DNA of 64,000 nt. Source: Paraburkholderia sp. Its GTDB lineage: Bacteria > Pseudomonadota > Gammaproteobacteria > Burkholderiales > Burkholderiaceae. A program made the position numbers and the translations under genes. The stretch's first letter is position 1. Every line of letters starts with the position of its first letter. Positions 1-10,987 of this stretch are shown piece after piece. The stretch lies in the NCBI RefSeq assembly GCF_028283785.1, contig NZ_JAPWKB010000017.1, positions 186,001 through 250,000 on the forward strand, given 5' to 3'. Below the pieces are notes generated by a model, which did not search any database, had not been told where the DNA came from, and saw nothing but the letters and a program-made list of their open reading frames with translations.

Positions 1-828
1 GCCCGCCATGCCGATCATCCGGCCGTCTTTCGAAAACGGCATGGCCTGCCAGACGCGGCTCGCCTTCATCATCGTCGCGGTCGATGCGGGGAGCGGCTTC
101 ACGTAGACCAGCGTGGCGTCGCCGGTCGCGTCGAGCGCGTCGAAACCGATGATCGAATATGGCGCCCGCTGGGGTGCATGGCGCCATCCGTTGCGCAGGC
201 CGAGTGTCGTCAGCAGTTCGCCGTACAGGCTGTGCGAGCCGTACACGCGCAGATGCGATTCATCGACGAAACGCACCATATAGACCGATGCGTCGCGCGC
301 GGCAGGCAGCGCGGCGAGACGTGCGCGAGCGGCGTCGAGCGTGCGGTTCGCCTGCGCGACGACGGCCTCGCCGCGTGGCACGCAATCGAACCGCCGCGCG
401 AGTTGCAGCGTTTCCGCGCAGGCCGTCACATACGGCGTTTCGCTCGATGACAGCATGTCTAGCGTGACGGTCGGCGCGATCCGTTCGAGCGACGCGCGCA
501 TCGATGCGTGAGCGGGCGTGATCACGATCAGATCGGGTTTCAGCGCGAGCATCAGTTCCATGTTCGGCTGGAACATCAACCCGAGATCGACGACGGAATC
601 CGGCACCGGACAGGCGGTGAAATTACGCCGGAAGCCCGGCACGTTCGCCATCCCGACCGGCACCACACCGATCGACAAGGTCAGTTCGGTGAGTCCCCAG
701 TCGAGCACGATGATCCGGCGCGGCGTGTCCGCACGCGCGATTGTGCCGGTTGCGCCCATTGCGTCGATACCACCGGCAGCGAAGGTTGCCGCGCCCAGCA
801 GCGCGTTCAGCATGGCCCTGCGATTCAT
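1..828 (-). CDS. FhuD/FecB-like iron-siderophore ABC transporter substrate-binding protein (3' part runs off the window)
   Basis: Manual translation of the minus strand from ATG at 828: MNRRAMLNALLGAATFAAGG...ARADTPRRIIVLDWGLTELTLSIGVVPVGMANVPGF...; TAT/Sec-like leader; open to position 1; start overlaps the NRPS stop (ATGA) at 825-828. Not in the ORF track because it has no stop in the window. Confidence 0.85.
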   Translation of the reverse strand, partial: MNRRAMLNALLGAATFAAGGIDAMGATGTIARADTPRRIIVLDWGLTELTLSIGVVPVGMANVPGFRRNFTACPVPDSVVDLGLMFQPNMELMLALKPDLIVITPAHASMRASLERIAPTVTLDMLSSSETPYVTACAETLQLARRFDCVPRGEAVVAQANRTLDAARARLAALPAARDASVYMVRFVDESHLRVYGSHSLYGELLTTLGLRNGWRHAPQRAPYSIIGFDALDATGDATLVYVKPLPASTATMMKASRVWQAMPFSKDGRMIGMAG

Positions 829-3800
829 TGCATAAGATCGGTAAGAAGAGATTGCATGGTGTCGGCGACCGGATCGTGACCGGTAACGTCGCGCGCCCGT
901 GCATTGTCCACGGAAAGTGTGAAGGCTTCGAGCGTCGGCGCCGAGAATAATGCCGCAAGTTCGATCTCCACCGACATTTCGCGCGCAATCCGGCGCTGCA
1001 CTTTCAGGCTCAGGATCGAGTCGCCGCCGAGTTCGAAGAAATTGTCATGCCGTCCGACCCGCGCGACGCCGAGCACCTCGCGCCAGATCGCCGCGACCGC
1101 TTCTTCGGTGGCGCCTTGCGGCGCGACGTAGTCCTGGGTTTCGACCGGCTGCGGCGCGGGCAACGCGCGGCGGTCCACCTTGCCGTTCGGCGTCAGCGGC
1201 AACGCGTCGAGTACGACGATCGCGGCGGGCACCATATAGTCGGGCAAAGTCTGCGCCAACGCGCTTTTCAGCGCACGGCTGTCAGGCGCGTCGGCAGGCT
1301 GCGCGGTGAGATCGGCCGTCACATACGCAATCAGCCGCGCTGTGTTCGCCGTACCGTCCACTATCACTACGGCTTCGCGCACGCCGTCTTGCGCAAGCAG
1401 CGCCGCTTCCACTTCGCCCAGTTCGATCCGGAAACCGCGCAACTTCACCTGATGATCGAGCCGGCCGAGATATTCGAGTTCGCCGTCGTCGCGCCAGCGC
1501 ACGAGGTCGCCGGTGCGATACAGACGTCCGCCGTCGGCGTCGAACGGGTCCGGCACGAAGCGTTCGGCGCTCAGCGCGGCGCGTTGCAGATAGCCGCGCG
1601 CGAGTCCCGCGCCGCCCAGATACAGTTCGCCCGCGACGCCGCGCGGCGTCAGGTTCATGCCCGCGTCCAGCACATACGCGACGCGTTCGCCGATCTGCCG
1701 GCCGATGGGCGCGTACAGGCCGTCGAATGCGGGATCGACGTCCCACGCGGTCGGCGCGATCACGGTTTCGGTCGGACCGTACGCGCTGATCACGCGGCAA
1801 TCGCCGAGCGCGCGGCACGCCGCCTTGACGGCATCGGCGGCCCACGCCTCGCCGCCGACGATGCATAGTCGCAGCGCCAGGCTCGCCGCGTCGAGCGACG
1901 GATCGGACAGCAGATTGTTGAGGTACGACGGCGTCAGGAACACTACCGTCACGTGGCAGCGGCGGATTTCAGCAGCGAGCCGTTCGGTGGACCAGCGCGC
2001 GGCGTCCGCGATCACCAGCGCGCCGCCGACGCTCAGCGGCACGATCCAGCGTTCGTGCGCGATGTCGAAATTGATCGACGCGAAATGCAGTTCGCGGTCG
2101 CTGGACGTCATGTCGTAGCGCGCCGCAATCGCCTGACAGTGCATCGACAGCGCGCCGTGCGCGACGCCGACGCCCTTCGGACGGCCGGTCGAACCCGACG
2201 TGTAGATCACGTAAGCGAGGTTGTCCGGATGCACGCGGCACGGCGGATTGTCATCCGGTTCGCCGGACAGATCGAGCGTATCGATTTCGAGCACGCGCAT
2301 GCCGGTCGGCGTCGGAACAGCCGCGCGCACGGCGCTGTGCGCGATCAGCAGACGGATGCCGCTGTCGTCGATCATATAGCCGAGGCGATCGGCGGGATAC
2401 GCCGGATCGAGCGGCACATACACGCCACCGGCCTTCAGCACCGCCAGCATGCCGACCACCATCTCCACCGATCGCCCGACAGCGATGCCGACCCGCACTT
2501 CCGGACCGACGCCGTCACGCATCAGGCGATGCGCGAGACGGTTGGCACGCGTATTCAGTTCGCCGTAAGTCAGGCGGGTTTCCCCTGCGACCAGCGCGAG
2601 CGCGTCGGCGTGTTCCGCAGCGCGCGTTTCGATTTTCGCGTGCACGGCATCGCGGCCGAACGGCGCGACGTCGGCACGTCCGAGCGCGAGCAACGCGCTG
2701 CGCTGCGCGCGATCGAGCAGATCGAATTCGCCGAGCACGCGATCGGCCGACCCCGCCGCCGCATCGCGCAGCAAACCGGCCATCTGGTGCGCGATAGACG
2801 CGACCGCGTCGTCGCCGAACGCGTCGCGAGCGAAGCGGAAGCCGAGTTTCAGCGTGTCGCCTTGCGTGACGCCGAGCGTCAGCGCGTAGCTGGTTTCGTC
2901 GCGCGCCTGCACGCCATCGATGCGCAAACCGCCCGGCGAGGTTTCCTTGAGCACGGCATCGACCGGATAGTTTTCGAACACGACGATGCTGTCGAACAGC
3001 CCTTGTCCGCCGACTCCCGCCCAACGCTGGATCTCGTACAACGGCGTATGCGCATGTTCCTGTGCCGCCGCGCCTTGCTGCTGCAATTCGCGCAGCCAGT
3101 CGCCGAGCTTGACGCTCGCGCGCGGCGTCGCGATCACCGGCAAGGTGTTGATGAACAGTCCCAGCAGATGGGACGCGCCCGGCAAATCGGCGGGACGCCC
3201 GGCAAGCGTCGCGCCGAACGTGACGGCGGGCTGATTCGTGTAGCGCTGCAACAGCAGCGCCCATGCGGCCTGCATCAGCGTATTCACCGTCACCCGTTCC
3301 CGACGGACCCACGCGACGATGTCGGCGGTCGTCGATGCATCGAGTTCCAGGTTGTGCGATCCATATCCGGTGTCGCGTGCCGCGCGATTGCCGAACGCGT
3401 CGGCAAGCCGTGTCGGTCCGTCGATCCGCGCGATCTGCTCGCGCCAGTGCGCGGCGCTGGCGGCGGCATCGTGTCCGCGCAACCAGCCGATATAGTCGCG
3501 ATAGCGGCCGCCGTGCGCAGGCAGGCTTTGTCCACTGTAATGGCGCAGCACTTCGCCCAGCAGTTGCGACACGCTCCAGCCGTCCATCAGCACGTGATGA
3601 TGCGTCCAGACGAAGTGATAACGACGCTCGCCGGTGCGTACGAGCGCGAGCCGATGCAACGGCGCGCGCGTCAGATCGAAGCCTTGTTCGAGTTGCGCCG
3701 ACGCGAGCGTGTCGAGTGCCGTCCGGAGGTCCGGACGGTCGCGCCAGTCATGTTCGACGAGCGGCACATCCGGCGTGTCTTTCGCCCGCGCGACCCACTG

Positions 3801-6800
3801 CAGCCAGCCTTCGCCCTGCGGCACGAATGCGGTGCGCAGCATGTCGTGACGCCGCGTGACCGCCGCCCACGCGGCGCGAAAACGCACCGGGTCGAGGCCA
3901 TCGAGATCGGCGCGCAACTGGTTCAGGTAGACGCTGCCGCCGCGTGCGTACAGCGTGTGAAACAGCATGCCCGCCTGCATCGGCGACAGCGGATACAGAT
4001 CGGCGACTTCGCTCATCGTGAGCGGCAACCGATCGAGTTCGGTTTGCGTCAAACCGGCCAGCTCGAAATCGGACGGCGTCGCGCCGCTGGGACCGCTGCG
4101 CCCGTCGATGCCGCCCGTGCAATGCGCGATCACGTCGTTCAATGCTGCGCGCAGCGCGCCGACCAGCCGGTCGACCGTCGATTCGCGATAACGCGCGCCG
4201 CTATAGCCGAGCGTCAACGTCAACGCGCCATCGAGTACCTTGCCGCTGACCGACAGCGCATGCGTGAGCGGCGCGTCGTCGGCCTGCGGACGGCCGGACG
4301 GTTCGCGCGCGGGTAGCCACGCGGAACGGTTGCCGTCGTTGTCGTCGAAACTCTGATCGAACTGGCCGAGATAGTTGAACACGACCCGCGACGGCTCGAT
4401 CGCCGCCAGCGCTGCGCGATCCGCGTCGCCGCCGAGGTATTTCAGCACGCCGAAGCCGAGACCGCGATCCGGCACGGCGCGCAGCGTTTCTTTCACGCGG
4501 CGCAGCGCCGCGCCGAGTTCGCCTTGCGGTTCGAGCGCGACCGGATAGAGGCTCGTGAACCATCCGACCGTGCCGCTGATGTCGATATCGTCGAACAGGT
4601 CCTCGCGTCCGTGCCCTTCGAGATCGATGCGAATCCGTTCGCTGCCGGTCCAGTCGCACAACGCGCGGCCGAGCGCGGTCAGCAGCAGATCGTTGACCTG
4701 CGTGCGATACGCGGCGGGCGCGTCCTGCAACAGCTTCTGGGTGGCGATGCGGTCGAGTTCGAGCGTCGCGTGACGGCGATGCGCGACGGTGTTCGCGCCG
4801 TCCGGCATATCGCTGGGCAAGGCTGCGGGCGCGGCGGCCACGTCGAGCCAGTAACGCATCTGATCGCGGGCTTCGCTGGTCGTGGCATACCGCGCGAGAC
4901 GGGCCGCCCAGGCGTCGGTCGAAGCGGTGTTCGCGGGCAACGCAACCGGTTCGCCGCGCTGCAACGCGGCGTAGACGCTGCGCAGTTGCGCGACCAGCAG
5001 ACGCCACGACACGCCATCGACGGCGAGATGATGGATCGCCAGCAGCAGCCGCGCGCTTCCGTCCGCGACGTCGATCGCGAGCGCGCGCAGCAACGGCCCG
5101 TCGTTCAGATCGAGACCGCGTTGCGCGTCGTCGCACAGCGCGGCGATGTCGTCCGTCGTGCCGGCCTGACGAACCCACAACAGCGTATCGGCCGACGGCG
5201 CGTCGGCGTGGCGCGCATGCCACGCGCCCGCCGCATCCTGCGAGAACCGCAGACGCAACGCGTCGTGATGCTGCACCAGCGCATGCAATGCGCGCGCCAG
5301 CAACGCCGTGTCGAGCGGTTCGCGGCTCGTCAGCAGCACAGCCTGATTCCAGTGATGGCGCTGCGCGAGCGGCACCGGCAGATCGAAGAACCACGCCTGC
5401 ATCGGCAACAGCGCGGCCGGGCCGTCCGGCACCGGCGCGTGGGCGGCGTTCGCGGCCGGATCGACGGAAACCGGCACTGCGACGGCGGCCAGTTGCGCCA
5501 CCGACTGACGCTCGAACAGATGACGCGGCGTCAGCCTGAATCCCGCCACGCGCGCGCGATCGACGATCTGCAAGCTCAGGATCGAATCGCCGCCGAGTTC
5601 AAAAAAGTTGTCATGCCGGCCGACCTTCGGCACGCGCAACACCTGCTGCCAGATCGCGGCCAGCGCGATTTCGGCGTCGCCCTGCGGCGCTTCCCATGCG
5701 CTATCCGCGGGTTCGGTACGTTCGGGCAGCGGCAACGCACGACGATCGACCTTGCCGTTCGGCGACAGCGGCAAACGGTCGAGTTCGACCCATGCGGTCG
5801 GCACCATATAGTCGGGCAACACCGCGCCGAGTCCGGCGGCGAGCGTGTCGCGCTGCAACGCCTGCGCGTCGCGAGCCGTGACGTACGCGACGAGGCGCTT
5901 GCCGTTCGGGCCGTCCTGCGCCACCACGACGGCGGCATCGACGCCCTGCTGCGTTTGCAGCACGGCTTCGATTTCGCCGAGTTCGATGCGGAAACCGCGA
6001 ATCTTCACCTGATGATCGAGACGGCCGAGGTAATCGAGTGCGCCGTCGGCGCGCCAGCGCGCCAGATCGCCGGTGCGATAAAGTCGCGCGCCGGCCTCGA
6101 ACGGATCGGGTACGAAGCGTTCGGCAGTCAGCGACGGCCGGTTCAGATAGCCGCGCGCAAGCCCTGCGCCGCCCAGATAGAGTTCACCGGCGACGCCGAC
6201 CGGCAGCGGATTCATCGCGCCATCCAGCACATGCGTGCTGACGTTCGCGATGGGTCGTCCGATCGGCACGACCGGATCGCCCGCGCGGCACGTCCAGTGC
6301 GTGACGTCGATTGCGGCTTCGGTCGGACCGTACAGGTTGTGCACCTGAACGTGCGGCAAGCGTTGCAGCGCGCGATCCTGCAAGGTCGCGGGCAACGCTT
6401 CGCCGCTACAGATCACGTGACGCAAGCTGCGGCACACCGGCGCATCGCCGTCGAGCGACGCGACGAAGGCTTGCAGCATCGGCGGCACGAAATGCAGCGT
6501 CGTCACGCGATACGCGTCGATCAGCGCAACCAGCCGCGACGGATCGCGATGATCGCCCGGCCGCGCGACGGCGAGACGCGCGCCGTACATCAACGGCCAG
6601 AAAAATTCCCATACCGACACATCGAAACTGAACGGGGTCTTTTGCAACACGGTGTCATGCGCGTCGAGCCGATACGCAGCCTGCATCCACGCGAGCCGGT
6701 TGAACAGCGCGCCATGCCGGTTCGCCGCGCCTTTCGGACGACCGGTCGAACCCGACGTGTAGATCACGTACGCGAGATTTTCCGCGTGCAGCGGCACGTC

Positions 6801-8663
6801 GGGACGCGTATCCGGCTCGCCCGACAGATCGAGCGTGTCCAGTTCCAGCATCTCGCAGGCGGCGTGCGCGCCGAGATGCGACGCGAGACGTTCGCGGATC
6901 GCGTGCTGCGTCAGCAGCAGACCGATTCCGCTATCGTCGATCATGTACGCGAGACGATCGGGCGGATAGTCGGGATCGAGCGGCACGTAAGCGCCACCGG
7001 CCTTCAGGATCGCGAACAGCCCGACCACCATCTCGACCGAACGCTCGACGCCGATCCCCACCTTCACGTCCGGGCCGACGCCCAACCGCATCAAGCGATG
7101 CGCCAACTGGTTCGCACGACGGTCGAGTTCGCGGTAGGTCAGCGTCGTGCCGTCGAACAGCAACGCGACGGCATCGGGCGTCGCGTCGGCCTGCCGCTCG
7201 AACCGGCGATGCACCGGCTCCGGCGCGCCGTACTGCGCGTGTTGCGTACTCCACGCAAGCAGTTGCGCGCGCTCGTCGGCGTCGAGATACGGGATCTCGG
7301 CCACCGGCTGCGCGGGGTCGCGGCACAGTCCGGCCAGCATCGCTTCGTAGTGGCGGAACAGCCGCGCGATGGTTTCCGCGCGATACAGCGTGCCGTCGTA
7401 ACGCGCGGTACAGGTCGCGCCATTCGCGCTCAGGCGGATATCGACGCTCAGATCGAAACGGGCCAGCGGGCTTTCGAAATCGACGATCTCGACATCGAGT
7501 CCGTCGAGCGTCAGCGCGCCCGCCGACGCGGCGCCCTGCACATTGAACAGCGTCTGGAACAACGGATGACGATCCGCTTCGCGACGCACGCCGAGCGCAT
7601 CGACGAGCACGGGCAAGGTCACGTCGGCGTGATCCAGCGCGGCGCGCGTATCGTGGCGCACGGCTTGCAACAACGCGCGCCCGGTCATCGACGGATCGAT
7701 CCGCGCGCGATACACCTGCGTGTCGATAAACAGGCCGATCAGGTCTTCGCATTCGACGCGCGTGCGTCCGCTGGTCGGCACGCCGATGCAGAAATCGGCG
7801 CTGCCCGCGTGACGCGACAGCAGCAACTGATACGCGGCCATCAGCGCGACGAACGGCGTGCAGCGCTCGGCCTTGCAGCGCGCGCGCACCGCGTCGAGCG
7901 TGGCGTCGGAGAACGCAAACGTATGCGTGCGCGCGACGCGATCGGACGTGGGCGCACGCGGGGAATCCGTGGGTAATTCGAAGCTGCCGTTCGGCACACC
8001 GATGTAATCGGTCCACCATGCGAGATCGGCGCGCGCTTTGGCGGTTGTGAGCAGATTGCGCTGCCACGCGGCGAAATCGGTGTACTGCCATTCCGGTTGC
8101 GGCGCGGCGTCCGCGCGGCCATCGTCAGTCTGGCCGTTGACGGCGCGGCGATACGCGTGCGCGAATTCGCGCGCGAAAATCGCGGTGGAACCGCCGTCCG
8201 ACACCAGATGGTGCACCACCACCGACAGCACATGCCAATCCGCCGCCACGCTCAGCACCCGAAAGCGCGCGGCGCCTTCGGTGGCGAGATCGAACGGACG
8301 CTGCGCGTCTTCGGCGAGCGATTGTTCAAGCGCGGTTTGACGCGCATCGCCGGACAACGCCGACAGATCGACGACGCTCAACGGCGTATCGGCGGGAAGA
8401 TCGGCAATCTGCCAGGGCGTGCCGTCACGCTCGACGAAGCGCGTGCGCAACGCCGCCTGGCGACCACGCACATCGCGCAATGCATGGTCGAGCGTGGCGA
8501 TATCGAGCGGGCCGCGCAGATGAAATGCGCGCGACAGATGATAGGCCGTGGACAGCGGCGCAAGCCGCTGCATGAACCACAGGCCCTCCTGCACAGGGGA
8601 CAGCGGCTGCAAACCGGCTGACGCGCCGGGCGGGTTCAACGATCGATGCGCGTCAACTTGCAT
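825..8663 (-). CDS. NRPS, C-A-PCP-E-C-A-PCP
   Basis: C motif HHLVSDGG; A-domain YTSGSTGRPKG and GELYLGGAGLARGY; PCP FFELGGDSILSLQ; E domain (LLPMQAWFF, HHLAVDGVSWR); second C (YPLSPMQAGMLFH, HHHVLMDGWS), A and PCP; no TE. Confidence 0.95.
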   Translation of the reverse strand: MQVDAHRSLNPPGASAGLQPLSPVQEGLWFMQRLAPLSTAYHLSRAFHLRGPLDIATLDHALRDVRGRQAALRTRFVERDGTPWQIADLPADTPLSVVDLSALSGDARQTALEQSLAEDAQRPFDLATEGAARFRVLSVAADWHVLSVVVHHLVSDGGSTAIFAREFAHAYRRAVNGQTDDGRADAAPQPEWQYTDFAAWQRNLLTTAKARADLAWWTDYIGVPNGSFELPTDSPRAPTSDRVARTHTFAFSDATLDAVRARCKAERCTPFVALMAAYQLLLSRHAGSADFCIGVPTSGRTRVECEDLIGLFIDTQVYRARIDPSMTGRALLQAVRHDTRAALDHADVTLPVLVDALGVRREADRHPLFQTLFNVQGAASAGALTLDGLDVEIVDFESPLARFDLSVDIRLSANGATCTARYDGTLYRAETIARLFRHYEAMLAGLCRDPAQPVAEIPYLDADERAQLLAWSTQHAQYGAPEPVHRRFERQADATPDAVALLFDGTTLTYRELDRRANQLAHRLMRLGVGPDVKVGIGVERSVEMVVGLFAILKAGGAYVPLDPDYPPDRLAYMIDDSGIGLLLTQHAIRERLASHLGAHAACEMLELDTLDLSGEPDTRPDVPLHAENLAYVIYTSGSTGRPKGAANRHGALFNRLAWMQAAYRLDAHDTVLQKTPFSFDVSVWEFFWPLMYGARLAVARPGDHRDPSRLVALIDAYRVTTLHFVPPMLQAFVASLDGDAPVCRSLRHVICSGEALPATLQDRALQRLPHVQVHNLYGPTEAAIDVTHWTCRAGDPVVPIGRPIANVSTHVLDGAMNPLPVGVAGELYLGGAGLARGYLNRPSLTAERFVPDPFEAGARLYRTGDLARWRADGALDYLGRLDHQVKIRGFRIELGEIEAVLQTQQGVDAAVVVAQDGPNGKRLVAYVTARDAQALQRDTLAAGLGAVLPDYMVPTAWVELDRLPLSPNGKVDRRALPLPERTEPADSAWEAPQGDAEIALAAIWQQVLRVPKVGRHDNFFELGGDSILSLQIVDRARVAGFRLTPRHLFERQSVAQLAAVAVPVSVDPAANAAHAPVPDGPAALLPMQAWFFDLPVPLAQRHHWNQAVLLTSREPLDTALLARALHALVQHHDALRLRFSQDAAGAWHARHADAPSADTLLWVRQAGTTDDIAALCDDAQRGLDLNDGPLLRALAIDVADGSARLLLAIHHLAVDGVSWRLLVAQLRSVYAALQRGEPVALPANTASTDAWAARLARYATTSEARDQMRYWLDVAAAPAALPSDMPDGANTVAHRRHATLELDRIATQKLLQDAPAAYRTQVNDLLLTALGRALCDWTGSERIRIDLEGHGREDLFDDIDISGTVGWFTSLYPVALEPQGELGAALRRVKETLRAVPDRGLGFGVLKYLGGDADRAALAAIEPSRVVFNYLGQFDQSFDDNDGNRSAWLPAREPSGRPQADDAPLTHALSVSGKVLDGALTLTLGYSGARYRESTVDRLVGALRAALNDVIAHCTGGIDGRSGPSGATPSDFELAGLTQTELDRLPLTMSEVADLYPLSPMQAGMLFHTLYARGGSVYLNQLRADLDGLDPVRFRAAWAAVTRRHDMLRTAFVPQGEGWLQWVARAKDTPDVPLVEHDWRDRPDLRTALDTLASAQLEQGFDLTRAPLHRLALVRTGERRYHFVWTHHHVLMDGWSVSQLLGEVLRHYSGQSLPAHGGRYRDYIGWLRGHDAAASAAHWREQIARIDGPTRLADAFGNRAARDTGYGSHNLELDASTTADIVAWVRRERVTVNTLMQAAWALLLQRYTNQPAVTFGATLAGRPADLPGASHLLGLFINTLPVIATPRASVKLGDWLRELQQQGAAAQEHAHTPLYEIQRWAGVGGQGLFDSIVVFENYPVDAVLKETSPGGLRIDGVQARDETSYALTLGVTQGDTLKLGFRFARDAFGDDAVASIAHQMAGLLRDAAAGSADRVLGEFDLLDRAQRSALLALGRADVAPFGRDAVHAKIETRAAEHADALALVAGETRLTYGELNTRANRLAHRLMRDGVGPEVRVGIAVGRSVEMVVGMLAVLKAGGVYVPLDPAYPADRLGYMIDDSGIRLLIAHSAVRAAVPTPTGMRVLEIDTLDLSGEPDDNPPCRVHPDNLAYVIYTSGSTGRPKGVGVAHGALSMHCQAIAARYDMTSSDRELHFASINFDIAHERWIVPLSVGGALVIADAARWSTERLAAEIRRCHVTVVFLTPSYLNNLLSDPSLDAASLALRLCIVGGEAWAADAVKAACRALGDCRVISAYGPTETVIAPTAWDVDPAFDGLYAPIGRQIGERVAYVLDAGMNLTPRGVAGELYLGGAGLARGYLQRAALSAERFVPDPFDADGGRLYRTGDLVRWRDDGELEYLGRLDHQVKLRGFRIELGEVEAALLAQDGVREAVVIVDGTANTARLIAYVTADLTAQPADAPDSRALKSALAQTLPDYMVPAAIVVLDALPLTPNGKVDRRALPAPQPVETQDYVAPQGATEEAVAAIWREVLGVARVGRHDNFFELGGDSILSLKVQRRIAREMSVEIELAALFSAPTLEAFTLSVDNARARDVTGHDPVADTMQSLLTDLMQ

Positions 8664-8684
8664 GCAGCCCTGTCTCCTGATGGA

Positions 8685-10931
8685 TTACCACTGATATTTC
8701 GCGCCTGCCAGCAACAGTCGGCCTTGGCCCCAGTAGCAATAACTTGCGCTGGTGCACGACGCGAGGTACTTGCGATCGAGCAGATTGGTCACGTTGAGCG
8801 ACGCGGTCCAGCCTTGCAGGTTGGCGAAACGGCGGCCGAGGTCGTAGCGCAACGACAGATCCACCAGCGTCGCCGACGACGTCAGGAACGAGTTCGCGGT
8901 GTCGCCGTACGAGCCGCCGATATACCGCACGCCGCCACCGAACAGCACGCCTGCGAGCGGTCCGCCCGTCACCGTGTAATCCGCCCACAACGAAGCCGTA
9001 TTACGCGGAATGCCGACCGGCACCTTGTTCACCGACGCCGAATTGCTCTTCGTATTCAGCAGGTTGGTGTACGTATAGCTCGCGATAAGTTGCAGGTTGT
9101 TGGTCAGGCTCGCGTGACCTTCCACTTCGAAGCCTTGCGAGCGCACTTCGCCCGTCAGCACGCTGAAGCCCGAGTGCAGCGGATCGGTGGTCGCGACGTT
9201 GTTTTCGGTCAGGTGGAATGCCGACACCGTGACGAAGCTGTTGAAGCCCTTCGGTTGCAGCTTCACACCGACTTCATACTGTTCCGACGTCAACGGCGCG
9301 AACGCCTCTCCACCGTAGGTCGAGCCCACTTGCGGCTGGAATCCGCGCGAGTAGTTGAAGTACGGCGCGACGCCGTTGTCGAACGTGTACACCGTCCCCG
9401 CACGCCACGTGAACGCGCGATTGAACTGCGACGTGGTCGCGCCCGTCTTGTACGAAGTCTGGTCTTCGCTCGCCCAGTCTTCGCGCACGCCGAACAGGAA
9501 CGACAGCTTGCCGACGTCGATCTGGTCTTGCGCGTAGACGCCGAGCTGCTTGATGGACTGCGCGTTCGAGGTCGCGTACATGAAGGTGGACGCCGGAATC
9601 GCCTGGCCGTACACCGGATCGTTCACGTTCAGCCCCGGCGTGCTGGCGAGGCTGCCGAAGAAGTAGTGATTGAACTGGGTGTTCTGATAGTCGAGACCGA
9701 CGGTCACGTTCTGCTTGACCGGACCGAGATCGAATTTCGCGTGGACCTGGTTGTCCACGGTATGCGAATTCACCATCCCGCGATTCAGATACGGCGTGCG
9801 CGACAGCGTCTCGCCGTCGGCCGCGAAACCGTTGTTGCCGACGTACTTGACCGTCTCGCTGTTATGCAGGAAACGGTAGCTCTGCCTGAACGACCACACG
9901 TCGTTCAGGCGCTGATCGAACTGATAACCGATCGATTCCTGGGTCTTGCGGAAGCTGTCGTAGCCCGGCTCGCCCGGATACAGGCTGCGGCTCGGATAGC
10001 CGCGCGGCACCGACGTATAGATGCCCGCTTCCGGGTCCGCCTGATAGTTGGCGAACACGGTAAGCGTCGTGTCCTTGGTCGGACGCCACGTGATGGTCGG
10101 CGAAATCGCGACGCGCTGCTGGTTCACGTAGTCGGTTTGCGTGCCGGTGTTGAAGCCGTCGGCGGTCAGGCGGTACAACACCTTGCCGTCCTTGTCGATC
10201 GGACCGCTGAAGTCGAAATACCCTTGCACGCGTCCGTAGCTGCCCGTCGTAAAGCCGACTTCATGCAGCGGCTGTTCGGTCGGCATCTTGCTGACCAGAT
10301 TCACCGTACCGCCCGGCGAACTCTGGCCGTACAGCACCGACGCCGGACCGTGCAGCAGTTCGATCCGCTCGAACATATACGGATCGAAGCTCGTCACGTT
10401 GTAGCCGAAACCGCCTGCCGGTCCCGGCGTGCGCAAGCCGTTCCAGAATTCGTCCACGAGGAAGCCGCGCGCATACAGGTATTCGAGCGAATCGGTATTG
10501 GTGCCGCGCTGCTCGGGGTTCATACCCGACGTGTAGCGCAACGCCTGGGCGACGCTTTGCGCGCCCTGCACGTCCATCTGGTCGCGCGTGACGACCGAGA
10601 TCGCCTGCGGCGTCTTGATTAGCGGCGTGTCGGTTTTGGTGCCTGCCGTGCTTTGGTGCGCGACGTACCCGACCACCGGACCCGTGCCGGTTTCCGCATT
10701 GTCCTTGCCCTTCACGACCACCGCCGGCAAGGTCCCGCCTGCCGTCGCGCCCGATGCCGGACTTGCCGCCGCCGCTGCGGCATCGCCCGACGTGGCGGGC
10801 GTGGTCTGCGCGAATGCCGATGTCGCCAGCCAGAGCCCGGCGGCAATCGGCGCAAGCCGCAGAGGGTTCATCGCGCGCGAACGCGCCACATTCCGTTTCA
10901 TACAGCGTTGTTTTGATTGTTCTGTTGCCAT
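8685..10931 (-). CDS. TonB-dependent siderophore receptor
   Basis: Signal peptide, plug domain (LIKTPQAISVVTRDQMDVQGAQSVAQALRYTSGM), barrel, C-terminal NVTNLLDRKYLASC...GAKYQW. Confidence 0.95.
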   Translation of the reverse strand: MATEQSKQRCMKRNVARSRAMNPLRLAPIAAGLWLATSAFAQTTPATSGDAAAAAASPASGATAGGTLPAVVVKGKDNAETGTGPVVGYVAHQSTAGTKTDTPLIKTPQAISVVTRDQMDVQGAQSVAQALRYTSGMNPEQRGTNTDSLEYLYARGFLVDEFWNGLRTPGPAGGFGYNVTSFDPYMFERIELLHGPASVLYGQSSPGGTVNLVSKMPTEQPLHEVGFTTGSYGRVQGYFDFSGPIDKDGKVLYRLTADGFNTGTQTDYVNQQRVAISPTITWRPTKDTTLTVFANYQADPEAGIYTSVPRGYPSRSLYPGEPGYDSFRKTQESIGYQFDQRLNDVWSFRQSYRFLHNSETVKYVGNNGFAADGETLSRTPYLNRGMVNSHTVDNQVHAKFDLGPVKQNVTVGLDYQNTQFNHYFFGSLASTPGLNVNDPVYGQAIPASTFMYATSNAQSIKQLGVYAQDQIDVGKLSFLFGVREDWASEDQTSYKTGATTSQFNRAFTWRAGTVYTFDNGVAPYFNYSRGFQPQVGSTYGGEAFAPLTSEQYEVGVKLQPKGFNSFVTVSAFHLTENNVATTDPLHSGFSVLTGEVRSQGFEVEGHASLTNNLQLIASYTYTNLLNTKSNSASVNKVPVGIPRNTASLWADYTVTGGPLAGVLFGGGVRYIGGSYGDTANSFLTSSATLVDLSLRYDLGRRFANLQGWTASLNVTNLLDRKYLASCTSASYCYWGQGRLLLAGAKYQW

Positions 10932-10968
10932 GGTCTCTTGAGGTTTGTCGTGAAAGTGTTTGCGAAAT

Positions 10969-10987
10969 GCAAATGCGAATTATTGGC
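10969..10987. promoter_or_regulatory. Candidate Fur box upstream of the TonB receptor
   Basis: gcaaatgcgaattattggc; about 13/19 to GATAATGAKAATCATTATC by eye; 38 nt upstream of the receptor start in the intergenic region. Confidence 0.5.
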
